NCBI RefSeq assembly: GCF_932526225.1
Contig: NC_064034.1
Span: 2,776,001-2,840,000, forward strand
Direction: 5' to 3'
Length of the DNA: 64,000 nucleotides
Source of the DNA: Nematostella vectensis
Lineage: Eukaryota > Cnidaria > Anthozoa > Actiniaria > Edwardsiidae
This document shows, in pieces, positions 17,301 to 27,205 of this stretch. Below the pieces are notes generated by a model. That model was not told where the DNA came from and did no database searches. It worked only from the letters and a program-made list of their open reading frames with translations. A program made the translations under genes and the position numbers. Numbering within the stretch: position 1 is the stretch's first letter; every line of letters starts with the position of its first letter.

Positions 17301-20300
17301 AGAATGTAACAGCCTGTGATACAGTAAACAAAATGAAGAATGCCTTTAGTCGACATGGAATCCCAGATATCTTAGTTACCGACAACGGACCACAGTTCGC
17401 CTCTGCAGAGTTCAACAAGTTTGCGGCAACATGGGGATTCGATCACATAACTTCATCACCTTGGTACGCCCAGTCAAATGGCGAATCGGAACGAGCCGTC
17501 GAGACAATAAAGAACTTTCTGAAGAAGTGCGATGACGAGTACCTCGCTCTTCTAAGCTACAGAAACACACCGCTTCACAACGGATATTCTCCCTCACAGC
17601 TAAGTATGGGTCGCAAACTAAAAACGAGAGTACCGTGCCACCCTGACGAGTTGAAACCTCAACTCCCAGACAATGATGTAGTGAGAAAGAGAGAAAGAGA
17701 GTACAGAAGACAAATGCGGGAAGACTATGACAGACACAGAGTTGCAGAGGGGGAGGAGTTAGCAGAAGGTGATCGAGTATGGGTACCAGACCTAAAGACG
17801 GAGGGGACGATAATCAGGCCACACGAAACCCCACGATCGGTTGTAATACAAACACCAAAGGGATTGCGGAGACGAAACCGTCGACAGGTAAGAAGAGCCT
17901 TAGGAAGCCCTCAGCCAACATACGCTGCTACACAGTACAGGGCCCCTATACTCCCCGAGAGATACACGATTCCGGAAGCAATACAAAGCCAGTCAAGCCC
18001 TCTCCCGGTACAACAACCATCAGTCTCCGACAAAGAGACCTTCAATGAAATGTCTGGACCCACACAAGGTGATGGGAACCGAGTACCACAGCCGTGCCCT
18101 ACGCCAGAGCAGCCAACCCTGAGGCGATCAGAGAGAGTGCGCCGCAGACCTTGCAGATACATTGAAGAATACTGACTCACAATGAGTGCTGTTAGTTACG
18201 GTTAGAACAATGTTAGAATATTTACTTGTATAGGTCAATTTAGAAGTAGACCATAAGTACACGTTTGTATGTTAGGTTACTGTTAAAAGGGGAGATGTAG
18301 TATTGGGCTACCTGTAGTAGCAGAGGGACTAGGGGGACTGGGGCGAGGTAAGATGGCGGCCTCTTAGAGCGATCGGACTACGATTGTATGGTAGCACCTT
18401 AGAGTATTTTAGACACAATAAACGTCTTACTACAAAAACCCTTGCCTTTGCAATAGTCAGAATCACCACAAAACCCTTGACCACAAAACCCTTGCCTTTG
18501 CAATAGCCAGAATTACCACAAAACCCTTGACCACAATACCCTTGCCTTTGTAATAGTCAGAATCACCACAAAACCCTTGCCTTTTGCAATAGCCAGAATT
18601 ACCACAAAACCCTTGACCACAAAACCCTTGCCTTTGCAATAGCCAGAATTACCACAAAACCCTTGACCACAAAACCCTTGCCTTTGCAATAGCCAGAATT
18701 ACCACAAAACCCTTGACCACAAAACCCTTGTCTTTGCAATAGTCAGAATCACCAGAAAACCCTTGCCTTTGCAATAGTCAGAATCACCACAATACCCTTG
18801 TATGTGCAGTAGTCAGAATCAGTGATACTTGTGTTGTCATGGATAAAATCGATATTCTTACCGTGTCATCCCAAGACATTTCATCAACGCCAGTCTCGAA
18901 GATAGCTTCAAACTCGACATTAACTCTTTTCTATAAAATAAACATATAGGGATAGAAAAATGAGCCATTGTTGATACACAACCAACAAATAAAGGATAGC
19001 TATTGGACGAGGTTAAATATATTATTGTTACTTTATATTATTACAGTAACAAAACGTCATTTAGACGTTTGGCTAAAAGTTGTTTTAAAGATCGTTTAGA
19101 AAACCCGAAAAATAGTAACAGACAAGCATCACATACACGGCTACTGTGTGTCCATAGTCGAAAATAAGCCAAGAAACAGGGCCCTACCTTAATAAGCTGT
19201 GCTCATCAGCTTGTTCTCATACACGGCTGCCGTGTGTCCATAGTCGAAAATAAGCCAAGAAACCCTACCTTAATAAGCTGTGCTAGCATCAGCTTGTTCA
19301 CATACACGGCTGCCGTGTGTCCATAGTAAAAAATGAGAGGCAAGCGCAGAGCGTCCGGGTACTTGTAAAACGCCGACGGGTCTGCAAGTCCATCACAGCG
19401 AATAGGATATTATACTCATACCCACTTTTAATAGAATCCACTCAGATGAGTCGTACGAAAAACACGGTTATTTCGCACTAGCCATGCCATCCCCGCCCTT
19501 TCCCTATAAACAACCAGCGCGCTCAAGGACAAGAGGAGTTTTCCTAAGCGGAAGAAGGAAGAGGGAAAGAAGCCATTCCGCTTCACTTGCGATCATAATT
19601 TCATATTAAGGACAATGGACATTTAATAAAGCCAGCAGGAAACAGGATGGTGAGTATATAAGCATTCTTCAGCTTATAGTAGACAATCTTGAAAATACAA
19701 AAAACATCGCGACGTTGATTTAGGATATTTTAATGGTGAAAAACACATCAATGGGATGCATCATGGAGAGATTGAAGAAACGCTTTTAACTTACCTTTTA
19801 AAGAGAGGAAGAGATTTTCGTACAAGTCATAGCTGTTAACAAAATACTTCTTCACGTCACTGAAAACCAAGTAAAATCCATATGGTGCTGATTGTTACAA
19901 AGGCAAATCATATAATAGAGAAGGTTTGATGTTGACACAATATTATTCTTGCGTTAGTTACAAATGCAATCTTTTTTAATGGGTCCTCCGTTGTGCGTAC
20001 AGTATAACGGACCTCTACTATGCGTACAGTATAACAGACCTCTACTACTATGCGTACAGTATAACAGACCTCTACTATGCGTACAGTATAACAAACCTCT
20101 ACTATGCGTACAGTATAACAGACCTCTACTATGCGTACAGTATAACGGACCTCTACTATGTGTACAGTATAACGGACCTCTACTATGCGGACAGCATAAC
20201 GGACCTCTACTATGCGTACAGTATAACAGACCTCTACTATGCGTACAGTATAACGGACCTCTACTATGCGTACAGTATAACGGACCTCTACAATGCGGAC

Positions 20301-23300
20301 AGCAAAACGGTGCTCTAGCATGCGTTCAATATAACGGGCCTCTACTATGCGTACATTATAACAGACCTCTACTATGCGTACAGTATAACAGACCTCTACT
20401 ATGCGGACAGCAAAACGGTGCTCTGGCATGCGTTCAATATAACGGGCCTCTACTATGCGTACATTATAACAGACCTCTACTATGCGTACAGTATAACAGA
20501 CCTCTACTATGCGGACAGCAAAACGGTGCTCTGGCATGCGTTCAATATAACGGGCCTCTACTATGCGTACAGTATAAGGGACCTCTACTATGCGGACAGC
20601 ATAACGAACCTCTACTATGCGTACAGTATAACGGACCTCTACTATACGTACAGTATAACGGACCTCTACTATACGTACAGTATAACGGACCTCTACTATG
20701 CGTACAGTATAACGGACCTCTACTATGCGTACAGTATAACAGACCTCTACTATACGGACAGCAAAACGGTGCTCTGGCATGCGTTCAATATAACGGGCCT
20801 CTACTATGCGTACAGTATAAGGGACCTCTACTATGCGGACAGCATAACGAACCTCTACTATGCGTACAGTATAACGGACCTCTACTATGCGTACAGTATA
20901 GCGGACCTCTACTATACGTACAGTATAACGGACCTCTACTATGCGTACAGTATAACGGACCTCTACTATGCGTACAGTATAACGGACCTCTACTATGCGT
21001 ATAGTATAACGGACATCTACTATGCGTACAGTATAACGGACCTCTACTATGCGTATAGTATAACGGACCCTCTACTATGCGGACAGTATAACGGACCTCT
21101 ACTATGCGTACAGTATAGCGGACCTCTACTATGCGTACAGTATAAAGGACCTCTACTATGCATACAGTATAACGGACCTCTACTATGCGGACAGTATAAC
21201 GGACCTCTACTATGCGGACAGTATAACGGACCTCTACTATGCGTACAGTATAACAGACCTCTACTATGCGTACAGTATAACAGACCTCTACTATGCGTAC
21301 AGTATAACGGACCTCTACTATGCGTACAGTATAACAGACCTCTACTATGCGTACAGTATAACGGACATCTCTTATGCGTACAGTATAGCGGACCTCTACT
21401 ATACGTAGCATAACGAACCTCTAGTATGCGTACAGTATAACGGGCCTCTACTATGCGTACAGTATAAAGGACCTCTACTATGCGTACAGTATAACGGACC
21501 TCTACTATGCGTACAGTATAACGGACCTCTACTATGCGTACAGTATAATGGACCTCTACTATGCGTACAGTATAACGGACCTCTACTATGCGTACAGTAT
21601 AACGGACCTCTACTATGCGTATAGTATAACGGACCCTCTACTATGCGGACAGTATAACGGACCTCTACTATGCGTACAGTATAGCGGACCTCTACTATGC
21701 GTACAGTATAAAGGACCTCTACTATGCGTACAGTATAACGGACCTCTACTATGCGGACAGTATAACGGACCTCTACTATGCGTACAGTATAGCGGACCTC
21801 TACTATGCGTACAGTATAACGGACCTCTACTATGCGTACAGTATAACGGACCTCTACTATGCGGACAGTATAACGGACCTCTACTATGCGTACAGTATAA
21901 CAGACCTCTACTATGCGTACAGTATAACGGGCCTCTACTATGCGTACAGTATAAAGGACCTCTACTATGCGTACAGTATAACGGGCCTCTACTATGCGTA
22001 CAGTATAACGGACCTCTACTATGCGGACAGTATAACGGACCTCTACTATGCGTACAGTATAACAGACCTCTACTATGCGTACAGTATAACGGGCCTCTAC
22101 TATGCGTACAGTATAACAGACCTCTACTATGCGTACAGTATAACGGACCTCTACTATGCGTACAGTATAACGGACCTCTACTATGCGTACAGTATAACAG
22201 ACCTCTACTATGCGTACAGTATAACGGACCTCTACTATGCGTACAGTATAACGGGCCTCTACTATGCGTACAGTATAACGGACCTCTACTATGCGTACAG
22301 TATAACGGGCCTCTACTATGCGTACAGTATAACGGGCCTCTACTATGCGTACAGTATAACAGACCTCTACTATGCGTACAGTATAACGGACCTCTACTAT
22401 GCGTACAGTATAACGGGCCTCTACTATGCGTACAGTATAACGGACCTCTACTATGCGTACAGTATAACGGACCTCTACTATGCGTACAGCATAACGGACC
22501 TCTACTATGCGTACAGTATAACGGACCAGCGAGGTTGGCCACTAAATAGAGAGACGTTCGAGGCACAGAAACCAGGGTATGTCGAAAAATGCAGCGGACG
22601 ATAACTGATTACAGCATTGTTCACAATGTCTTGATATAAAAGTAATAGCTGTTTTGCCGTAATCCCCAACGGGCCTTTTTAGTTCATTTGAGGCCTACAT
22701 AAAACCGCTCAAAATTTCGGGTTTTGCAAAAAGGGGGGCATTCATCTTGACATCTTGGTCAAGACATCTTGGTCAAGACATCTTGGTCAAGACATCTTGG
22801 TCAAGACATGCCGTTGCCATCTTCGATTTTATGTCACCTTAAAACCATAAATTTCTTTTTTTACTTTGCTTACTTTTTTTTTTCAGGGGGTGGGTTAGGC
22901 GGACTTTTAGCCTCTGGTCCCCAATAGTATTGTTCTGTATCAATCAATAAGTGAAATTCTATTGTGGTCGACTATATTGTGAAGTTCTGAAAAAAAAAAT
23001 GCGAAAGCGACTAATACATGCAAATTTACGAAGAAATATTGTGGTGCTAGCAAATAACAAGGAACTTTAATTAATCATATGTAGCAGACAGGTTTATCAT
23101 ATCAATTAACAGCACATTTGCGCTATTGATCTTACGTCATAATCACTTTTTTAGAAGAATAGAGTAAAACAGATCTAGGTTAACCATGTATTAAACCTTA
23201 AAATCTGTGAGCTTGAGTTGGACTGTTTATTTCGTTAATCCTTCGCAACTTGGTTGAAACTTTGAATCAATTTTTTTCTTTGGCGGTTTATTACATAAGA

Positions 23301-23775
23301 GACTACAGTGGTCCAGTGTATTTACTATGAGCGCCCAGATGAACTATCACTAGCCTACGTAAATATCACTAGAAGACGAATAAAAACATAACGATACCAG
23401 TGAAGTATCTCTTGATAGAGTTTAAGTAGGTGAAGCGGCAAATTGCATAATTGTGTTGGGTGACAGACGTAGCCGGTGCCGTTCTTCGGTAGTGTGTTCG
23501 GTTTATTCCAGTAGTAACACAATAAGATGAAGAAACACTGAATTGCTAGACAAATCCATGGCTTACTGTTGCTTCTTGCGATACAACAATCTTTCAATCC
23601 AGGGGGCTGACGGCTATTATGCAACAAAACGAAACACTACCAGACGAAAATACACATTTACACAAAATGCAATATAACCGATATCAATATTACAACCTTA
23701 CCTTTTGGTCAAGGCGGATAAGTCACAGGGCGAACACGAGGAAAAAGAAATCTCCTTGGGTTTTGGCGGACGCAT
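5369..23775 (-). CDS. OVOA: OvoA: 5-histidylcysteine sulfoxide synthase / mercaptohistidine N-methyltransferase (20 exons)
   Basis: Joins cysteine to histidine oxidatively, then N-methylates; makes ovothiol, a thiol antioxidant absent from vertebrates. Exons (minus): 23775-23702, 19859-19795, 19381-19269, 18930-18862, 13390-13250, 12210-12179, 11946-11852, 11648-11531, 11277-11174, 10956-10767, 10630-10483, 10063-9977, 9622-9458, 9206-9035, 8676-8543, 7733-7608, 7428-7282, 6717-6639, 5999-5894, 5474-5369. Every phase matches; total 2271 nt, 756 aa, normal for the family. N-terminal DinB_2-like domain supplies three probable Fe ligands: His68 (FYYGHTA), His163 and His167 (EHERIHLE). The FGE-like domain (about 200-530) has GKPRDFPSYGWDNEYG, RLPTEAE and PVNLFPAN-like AVNLFPANKAGFHDVFGN. 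The C-terminal methyltransferase (about 570-756) has ALHLLCSVGRDSFEL and ends AVTIWRKDE. Exon 15 (variable linker) is the least certain. Introns 1 and 4 hold a satellite array and an LTR element. Confidence 0.93.
6049..6287. mobile_element. MITE-like element with about 36-bp terminal inverted repeats (ovoA intron 18)
   Basis: CACAGGGAGCTCACCTCTAC at the left end is the reverse complement of GTAGAGGTGAGCTCCCTGTG at the right end, and the match continues inward through TTTGAATAAAGTTA with about one mismatch. The element is 239 bp with no coding capacity. GTCG occurs immediately outside each end and may be the target duplication; the class is unknown. Confidence 0.75.
10601..10745 (-). repeat. 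Triplicated acceptor/exon edge of ovoA exon 11
   Basis: The true junction at 10630 (TTGCTTCAG then CTACCGCGCAATG on the minus strand) recurs with exon-like starts at 10734 (intact, same TTGCTTCAG and CTACCGTGCAATG) and at about 10678 (shortened, lacking the CTACCG). All lie between exon 11 and exon 10. Confidence 0.85.
12179..12210 (-). other. OVOA: 32-nt microexon of ovoA carrying two iron ligands
   Basis: Exon 6 encodes WALFMGMEHE plus two bases of an Arg codon, between TTGTAG and GTAAAT splice signals. It joins in phase to exon 7 (IHLETSSVLIRQLP). Together they form the HxxxH part of the mononuclear non-haem iron site, so skipping it would abolish the enzyme. Confidence 0.88.
12252..12448. 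mobile_element. Fold-back element in ovoA intron 6-5 region
   Basis: Left arm AAATAAACCCCTTCTGGC…GATATCGGCGGGCAATGTCC pairs with right arm GGACATTATCCGCCGATATC…AAGGGGTTTATTT. The arms are about 45 bp with a few mismatches, and the roughly 80-bp centre also holds GAGAAATGGT and ACCATTTCTT. No coding capacity. A non-autonomous DNA transposon is likely. Confidence 0.65.
12449..13249. other. ovoA intron 5 remainder, no gene seen
   Basis: Only scattered features: two copies of a GCGCGCTGACGTGCACT motif near 12488 and 12694. Nothing coding. Confidence 0.5.
13506..13798. repeat. Minisatellite in ovoA intron 4, left of the LTR element
   Basis: Units built from AAAACCCTTGCCTTTGCAAT, AGTCAGAATCACCA and a shorter AAAACCCTTGACCAC block. 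The array resumes at 18435, so the LTR retrotransposon inserted into an existing array. Confidence 0.9.
13799..13937 (+). repeat. 5' LTR
   Basis: 139 bp, TG…CA ends with a 7-bp inverted repeat TGTAGTA/TACTACA. An internal AATAAA at 13919-13924 may serve as the poly(A) signal. Confidence 0.95.
13938..13949 (+). promoter_or_regulatory. Primer-binding site of the LTR element
   Basis: TGGTGTCAGAAG directly follows the 5' LTR. TGG pairs with the CCA end of a tRNA; I cannot assign the tRNA. Confidence 0.75.
13950..14231 (+). pseudogene. gag: gag, N-terminal part, frameshifted
   Basis: Starts at the first ATG after the primer-binding site (MASSTPFVKPPEV). It reads through a helical gag-like segment (AWKKWKQKFEIYLKA) and stops at 14229-14231. 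Gag-like sequence continues without a gap in the next frame (IEKFDQYFTKRDPQ), so a small indel near 14205-14225 breaks the reading frame. A programmed shift is less likely because the break lies inside the capsid-like region, before the zinc knuckles. Confidence 0.8.
14228..17089 (+). pseudogene. pol: gag-pol: zinc knuckles, protease, RT, RNase H, start of integrase
   Basis: One 953-codon open frame. It has an upstream Cys-rich segment (RCGYCSRDHPRGKINC, about residue 141) and a CX2CX4HX4C knuckle (CDKCTKVGHFAVVC, about 163). Protease has DTGA (about 268). RT has VCRICVDLTKLN-like and HMDD (about 557) motifs, RNase H has SADASSFGLGAVL (about 703) and TDHKPL, and the frame ends in the integrase zinc-binding region (HDGHQGISKTRD). 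TGA at 17087-17089 cuts integrase. The frame resumes in phase after it, so a single nonsense change separates the two parts. Confidence 0.93.
17117..18175 (+). pseudogene. Integrase core and C-terminus of the gypsy element
   Basis: Same reading frame as the upstream pol frame. It has the second half of the zinc finger (CATCEKYRKE), catalytic D (LGADFFQHEG), D (VTDNGPQF) and E (QSNGESERAVE) of the DDE core, and a basic C-terminal GDRVWVPDLK fold. It ends at 18175, about 110 bp before the polypurine tract. It cannot be made as a polyprotein while the TGA at 17087 stands. Confidence 0.9.
18296..18434 (+). repeat. 3' LTR
   Basis: 139 bp, six substitutions from the 5' LTR, preceded by the polypurine tract. 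It contains AAGATGGCGGC, which resembles a YY1-type initiator motif. Confidence 0.95.
18435..18815. repeat. Minisatellite in ovoA intron 4, right of the LTR element
   Basis: Continuation of the 13.5-13.8 kb array (AAAACCCTTGCCTTTGCAAT, CCAGAATTACCAC), about seven further units up to 47 bp before the exon 4 donor. Confidence 0.9.
19126..19330 (-). repeat. Tandemly copied 3' edge and donor of ovoA exon 3
   Basis: The true donor (CTTATTAAG then GTAGGG, exon end 19269) is followed in the intron by an 81-bp copy with an intact donor at 19188, then by a further exon fragment near 19130-19160 without a donor. The copy lacks two bases of the exon (GATGAGC against GATGCTAGC), so it no longer preserves the frame. 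Confidence 0.85.
19978..22531. repeat. 27-bp satellite array in ovoA intron 1
   Basis: About 94 units of CTCTACTATGCGTACAGTAT plus AACGGAC. Variants (GCGGACAG, AACAGAC) are interspersed. A higher-order block with GCAAAACGGTGCTC and GCATGCGTTCAATA recurs four times near 20290, 20405, 20515 and 20758, and a longer block recurs about 566 bp apart (landmark GGACCCTCTACTATGCGG at 21066 and 21632). Because 27 is divisible by three, long repeat-only frames (LLCVQYNGP) appear on both strands. Confidence 0.97.
22741..22809. repeat. 16-bp tandem repeat
   Basis: Four copies of CATCTTGGTCAAGACA, inside ovoA intron 1. Confidence 0.85.
22811..23701. other. Rest of ovoA intron 1, no feature seen
   Basis: AT-rich sequence between the satellite and exon 1. 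No exon-like frame or repeat was recognised. Confidence 0.5.
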
Positions 23776-24094
23776 TGTTTACACTGTTGTACTGAAATGT
23801 ATAAAGGATTCGGCCGATTGTCACAGAGAGTGTCTGAAGGATAGATTTACATAAAATTACATAAGATCCAGCCATAACGTCACAAAGCTCAGGCTGTTAA
23901 GTAACGAAGCTTGCAATCCTTTGAAGACGCCGCCTTGCCCATTACTAGCGTGAGCTATATATACATGTGTATAGGGAGTATTTATTTAAGTATTTAAGTA
24001 TTACCAACATGTGGGCCCCTCGCCATACAGTCGTTTGACAAAAGGTTGTCATCAACCGGCTTTTAGACTACGCGACAAGCCCGCATGTAAGCAT

Positions 24095-24208
24095 GGGTAA
24101 AAACCACTGAAGCGCTTAGCTGCATATATTAGCCACTGAATAACTTCAGACTTAGACGGTGTAGAGGTGGCTAATATATGCAGCTAGGCGCTTCAGTGGT
24201 TTTTACCC
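24095..24208. mobile_element. Fold-back element, 41-bp inverted arms
   Basis: GGGTAAAAACCACTGAAGCG…ATATTAGCCAC pairs with GTGGCTAATATAT…CGCTTCAGTGGTTTTTACCC with one mismatch around a short loop. The hairpin lies upstream of ovoA and is non-coding. Confidence 0.8.
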
Positions 24209-24269
24209 AGGTGTTCAAGCTCAACAAATCTCCGCGCTCTTTCTAACAAGTTTATATGAACAACAAACC

Positions 24270-24655
24270 TACCGTAAAATTCCGATAATAAGCTCCCCCA
24301 GTGTATAAGCTCCACCGAATATAAGCCTTCCCCCCCCCATCCCTCCAATAATAAGCTCAAATATCCCCGGCGGGTTATACTCGGAGGGCTGTATAAAAGC
24401 AATTTACATACTTTGAACAAGTAATGGCTGTTTTATTTCAACGTTATTTGTTCTCAAGTCGGCCTAGTTAAACCTTTATCAAAGTCTTTTCTTATTGTAC
24501 TTTTCGTAGCCGATGTTTGATCAATGAATTTAACTTTTTTGGTCATACAGACGCAAAAATCCCTCAAATTATAAGCTCCCCCACCCCCACCCCCCCCAAA
24601 AAAAGGACCTTTGAAAAGTATAAGTCCCGGGGCTTATTATCGAAATTTTACGGTA
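24270..24655. mobile_element. MITE, terminal repeats TACCGTAAAATTCCGATAAT
   Basis: The left end TACCGTAAAATTCCGATAAT and right end ATTATCGAAATTTTACGGTA are inverted repeats, followed by further shared AAGCTCCCC motifs. The outermost TA could be a TA target duplication (Tc1/mariner or similar). 386 bp, non-coding. Confidence 0.75.
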
Positions 24656-24760
24656 TTGAGGTTAAATTAGGCGTAGGTATATAATTTAGTTCTAGCGGGC
24701 TATAATAGGTGCCCGCGCTATCACAATGACAGCGGTACATGGCTCGTTTCGCGGGTTGAA

Positions 24761-24847
24761 ACTTCATGTAGCCATCAATATAGTGTGTTCTAGATACTGT
24801 CCCTGACCCTAGCCCAAACCCTGACCATATTGATGGCTACATGAAGT
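24761..24847. repeat. 21-bp perfect inverted repeat
   Basis: ACTTCATGTAGCCATCAATA(T) at 24761-24781 and its exact complement at 24827-24847 around a 45-bp loop. Confidence 0.8.
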
Positions 24848-25494
24848 AATATACTTTATCGAGTTGACTTCGAAAAAAAGAGGACCAATAAATACAATGT
24901 TCAATGATGTTGTAAAGCGCACAGGTTTTAGCTAAAACTTTATTTAAAACCGCTGGAGAATCCTTCGGGTGACTTCATAATTCAATTAAATATTTGCTAC
25001 GGCTGGAACCCAATTCGGCGTTTAAAACCAACGCCGTCTTATAGCAGTATTTTGCCGGTTTAGCTACATTTGCATTCCTTATAAAAACTTTGATACGGCA
25101 CATGGATAATACGGCGTTTAAAACCAATCTGACTTACGCCGTTCTATGCGCCTGGACCAGGCGTATTATCTAGCAGACCCGTATTTAATTCGACCGGCCG
25201 TATAAAATGGTTTTAGACGCCGAATTAACCATGTATAAAATTAATACGGCTGAATTAAATGCGACGTTAATGCGGCCTTTAAACTAGGCTTTAGGCCATT
25301 ACATGGTTTACGAAATACCGAATTCGTCACTGTGAAGTACCGTTGTTTTGACCTCGATCGATCCCTTACCGTGTCATTGAGACGAATAATCTCCACAGAA
25401 ACATTGCGAAACTTTCTGTCATCTCCATATTCCGATCCAATCTGTTCCGATCCGATCCGGGTTTTGTCAATGCCGGTCTTTCTTTGCCAACCCC

Positions 25495-25734
25495 ATGAGT
25501 GATTCGACGACGCACTGGCAAAGGGAGTTGATGACAACCGCCGACATGTGGAAACAAGCGTCTGAAGTGGCAGCCGGTAAGTTAAGTCGGTTGGCCGAAA
25601 GTGCCGGACAAAACGATTCGTCCGGGAATTTCCATGATGGGTCCGGAGACGAGCCGCGTTCCTTGAAAGAACTTCTCTGTAAAGTGGTGCACTTATGTAA
25701 AGGCATGCATTTGCATTGTTCAAGAAATAAATGA
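25495..25734 (+). CDS. Small ORF, 79 codons, unassigned
   Basis: ATG to TGA, beginning MSDSTTHWQRELMTTADMWK, hydrophilic, with a Cys/His-containing end. AATAAA (25726-25731) overlaps the last codons. A good donor-like GGTAAGTTAAG follows residue 28, so it could instead be the first exon of a spliced gene whose remainder I cannot find. The GC content is higher than the flanks. I do not recognise the protein. A longer minus-strand frame overlaps it and I consider that a shadow. Confidence 0.35.
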   Translation: MSDSTTHWQRELMTTADMWKQASEVAAGKLSRLAESAGQNDSSGNFHDGSGDEPRSLKELLCKVVHLCKGMHLHCSRNK

Positions 25735-27205
25735 TACTGAAGCGTTTCTGCTGCTGAATGTCGTGCTTCTGAATATTTGAGTCACCTCCCCTCCATCGTG
25801 CGTATCCTTATTTTCCCACAGTTTTGTTACTTTGGTTGGGGAACATCTTCAAACTTGTATTTACATGAGCAATGAACATATGAAAAGGCCGCAACTATCA
25901 TTTTTTCTTAAGAAAAGCTCCTTGAAAGAACAAGGCAAGTGCTGCTAACATGAAAAAAAAAAAAATGTAGAAATTTCATTGAACAAAACACAAAGATTTT
26001 TTAGCTATTGTTCTTGATTCGTTTGATTTGTCCAGCACAAATCACCAATAAGATTTATAATAAGGAAGAATATGATTGACACAATTTCTCTCACTATTTC
26101 CAAGTTTTGCCTGCATGTCTTGTACAAACACGATGTGGGGAAAGTTATTATAAAGCTTTTTGCCGCAGGACAATGTGAATTTGCCCAGTTCTCGAATTCA
26201 CGAACCTCATTGTTCCAATGACTCTTTCAGACGCACACGCGTGGAGCAGAGGTCAGGGGCGAAATTGTAAACAAGATGGCGACGATACTTTTGAAAAGTC
26301 ATGATGCGCTCTCCCTTGCGTCATCTAAAAACATGACAGAACGAGGAAAAACCAAACTGAATAAAAATGCTTGATATCAAGATTGTATATACCCAATATA
26401 ACAATAACAAATAACGGGATTCGATTCAACGACTTATTTTAATAAGAATACTATCATTTTATTTCCTTTGAGATGATCTATTTAACAATTACATGTCATT
26501 TTGCGCTTGTATGTCCCCTAACAGGTGCACAGATAACGTCCCAGCGTGTCATGAGCAAAAACGCCACGAACACTCATACAAATTAATTTTCAATTCCAAG
26601 TATATTTAAAATAGACTCTACACAATTGCTTTATCTAAATTCATAAACAAATAATATAGTAAACTGACAATATCAATAATCATTTCTCACACACATAATC
26701 ACTGTAAGTACTTTACTTGTGCAGAAAATTTTTCCTAACTGTTTTAATACTCAAGAACCCTAAAAAAATCTTGTTTTATAAATTCAACTTCAATACATTA
26801 CATGTTATCTATCCAAACCATTTACATGTTTAGTTGGGTTGCCAGTCGCCGTGCGACTTTACGTCTTACCAAACGTGTTTGCTACCCTGGAACACTGTGG
26901 TTTTCGCCTTGAACAGACAACCCAGGGCTTTTTGCCCATATATTTGTAGAATTGAAGTCTCCTTCGCAGCCGACTTCAGGCTTTCGCATGATTTATGATG
27001 CCTCTCAAAATCTCTGAGGAGGGGGTGGGGGGCTCACTTTCTGGCCCAACGGACTAAATGGTACCTTGGCCATACGAGGCGAATTAACCGAGTTCAAAAG
27101 ACACAAATTTATTAATTGCTTGGCCATATTGGCTGGGTCGTGGCCATATAGCGTCAGTAGTGATTTCACCTCGCTCTTAGTGTTGATGTGTATTATACGG
27201 AAGTC
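25735..27205. other. Intergenic, no gene seen
   Basis: AT-rich. The only start-like context is AACAAGATGGCGACG at 26276, opening a 32-codon frame with no visible second exon. Confidence 0.5.

Larger units (their letters stand above)
13799..18434 (+). mobile_element. Ty3/gypsy LTR retrotransposon, full length but broken
   Basis: Two 139-bp LTRs (13799-13937 and 18296-18434) start TGTAGTAT and end TACTACA, and are flanked by a 5-bp target duplication AAAAC (13794-13798, 18435-18439). A primer-binding site TGGTGTCAGAAG follows the 5' LTR and a purine tract AAAGGGGAGA precedes the 3' LTR. The internal region has gag, zinc knuckles, protease, RT, RNase H and integrase in gypsy order; there is no env. 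It sits in ovoA intron 4 in antisense orientation. Six of 139 LTR positions differ by eye count (about 4 percent), so the insertion is not brand new. It carries at least two coding lesions. Confidence 0.96.

Noticed and set aside
19908-22566. Several 200-350-codon frames on both strands
   Set aside because: Products of the 27-bp satellite (LLCVQYNGP and its shadows). No unique protein sequence.
25241-25723. 160-codon minus-strand frame
   Set aside because: Antisense of the small plus ORF with basic, random-like composition and no recognised motif; the plus ORF also has a poly(A) signal.
26276-26374. 32-codon frame at AACAAGATGGCGACG
   Set aside because: Start context is good, but no donor with a plausible second exon and no similarity was found.
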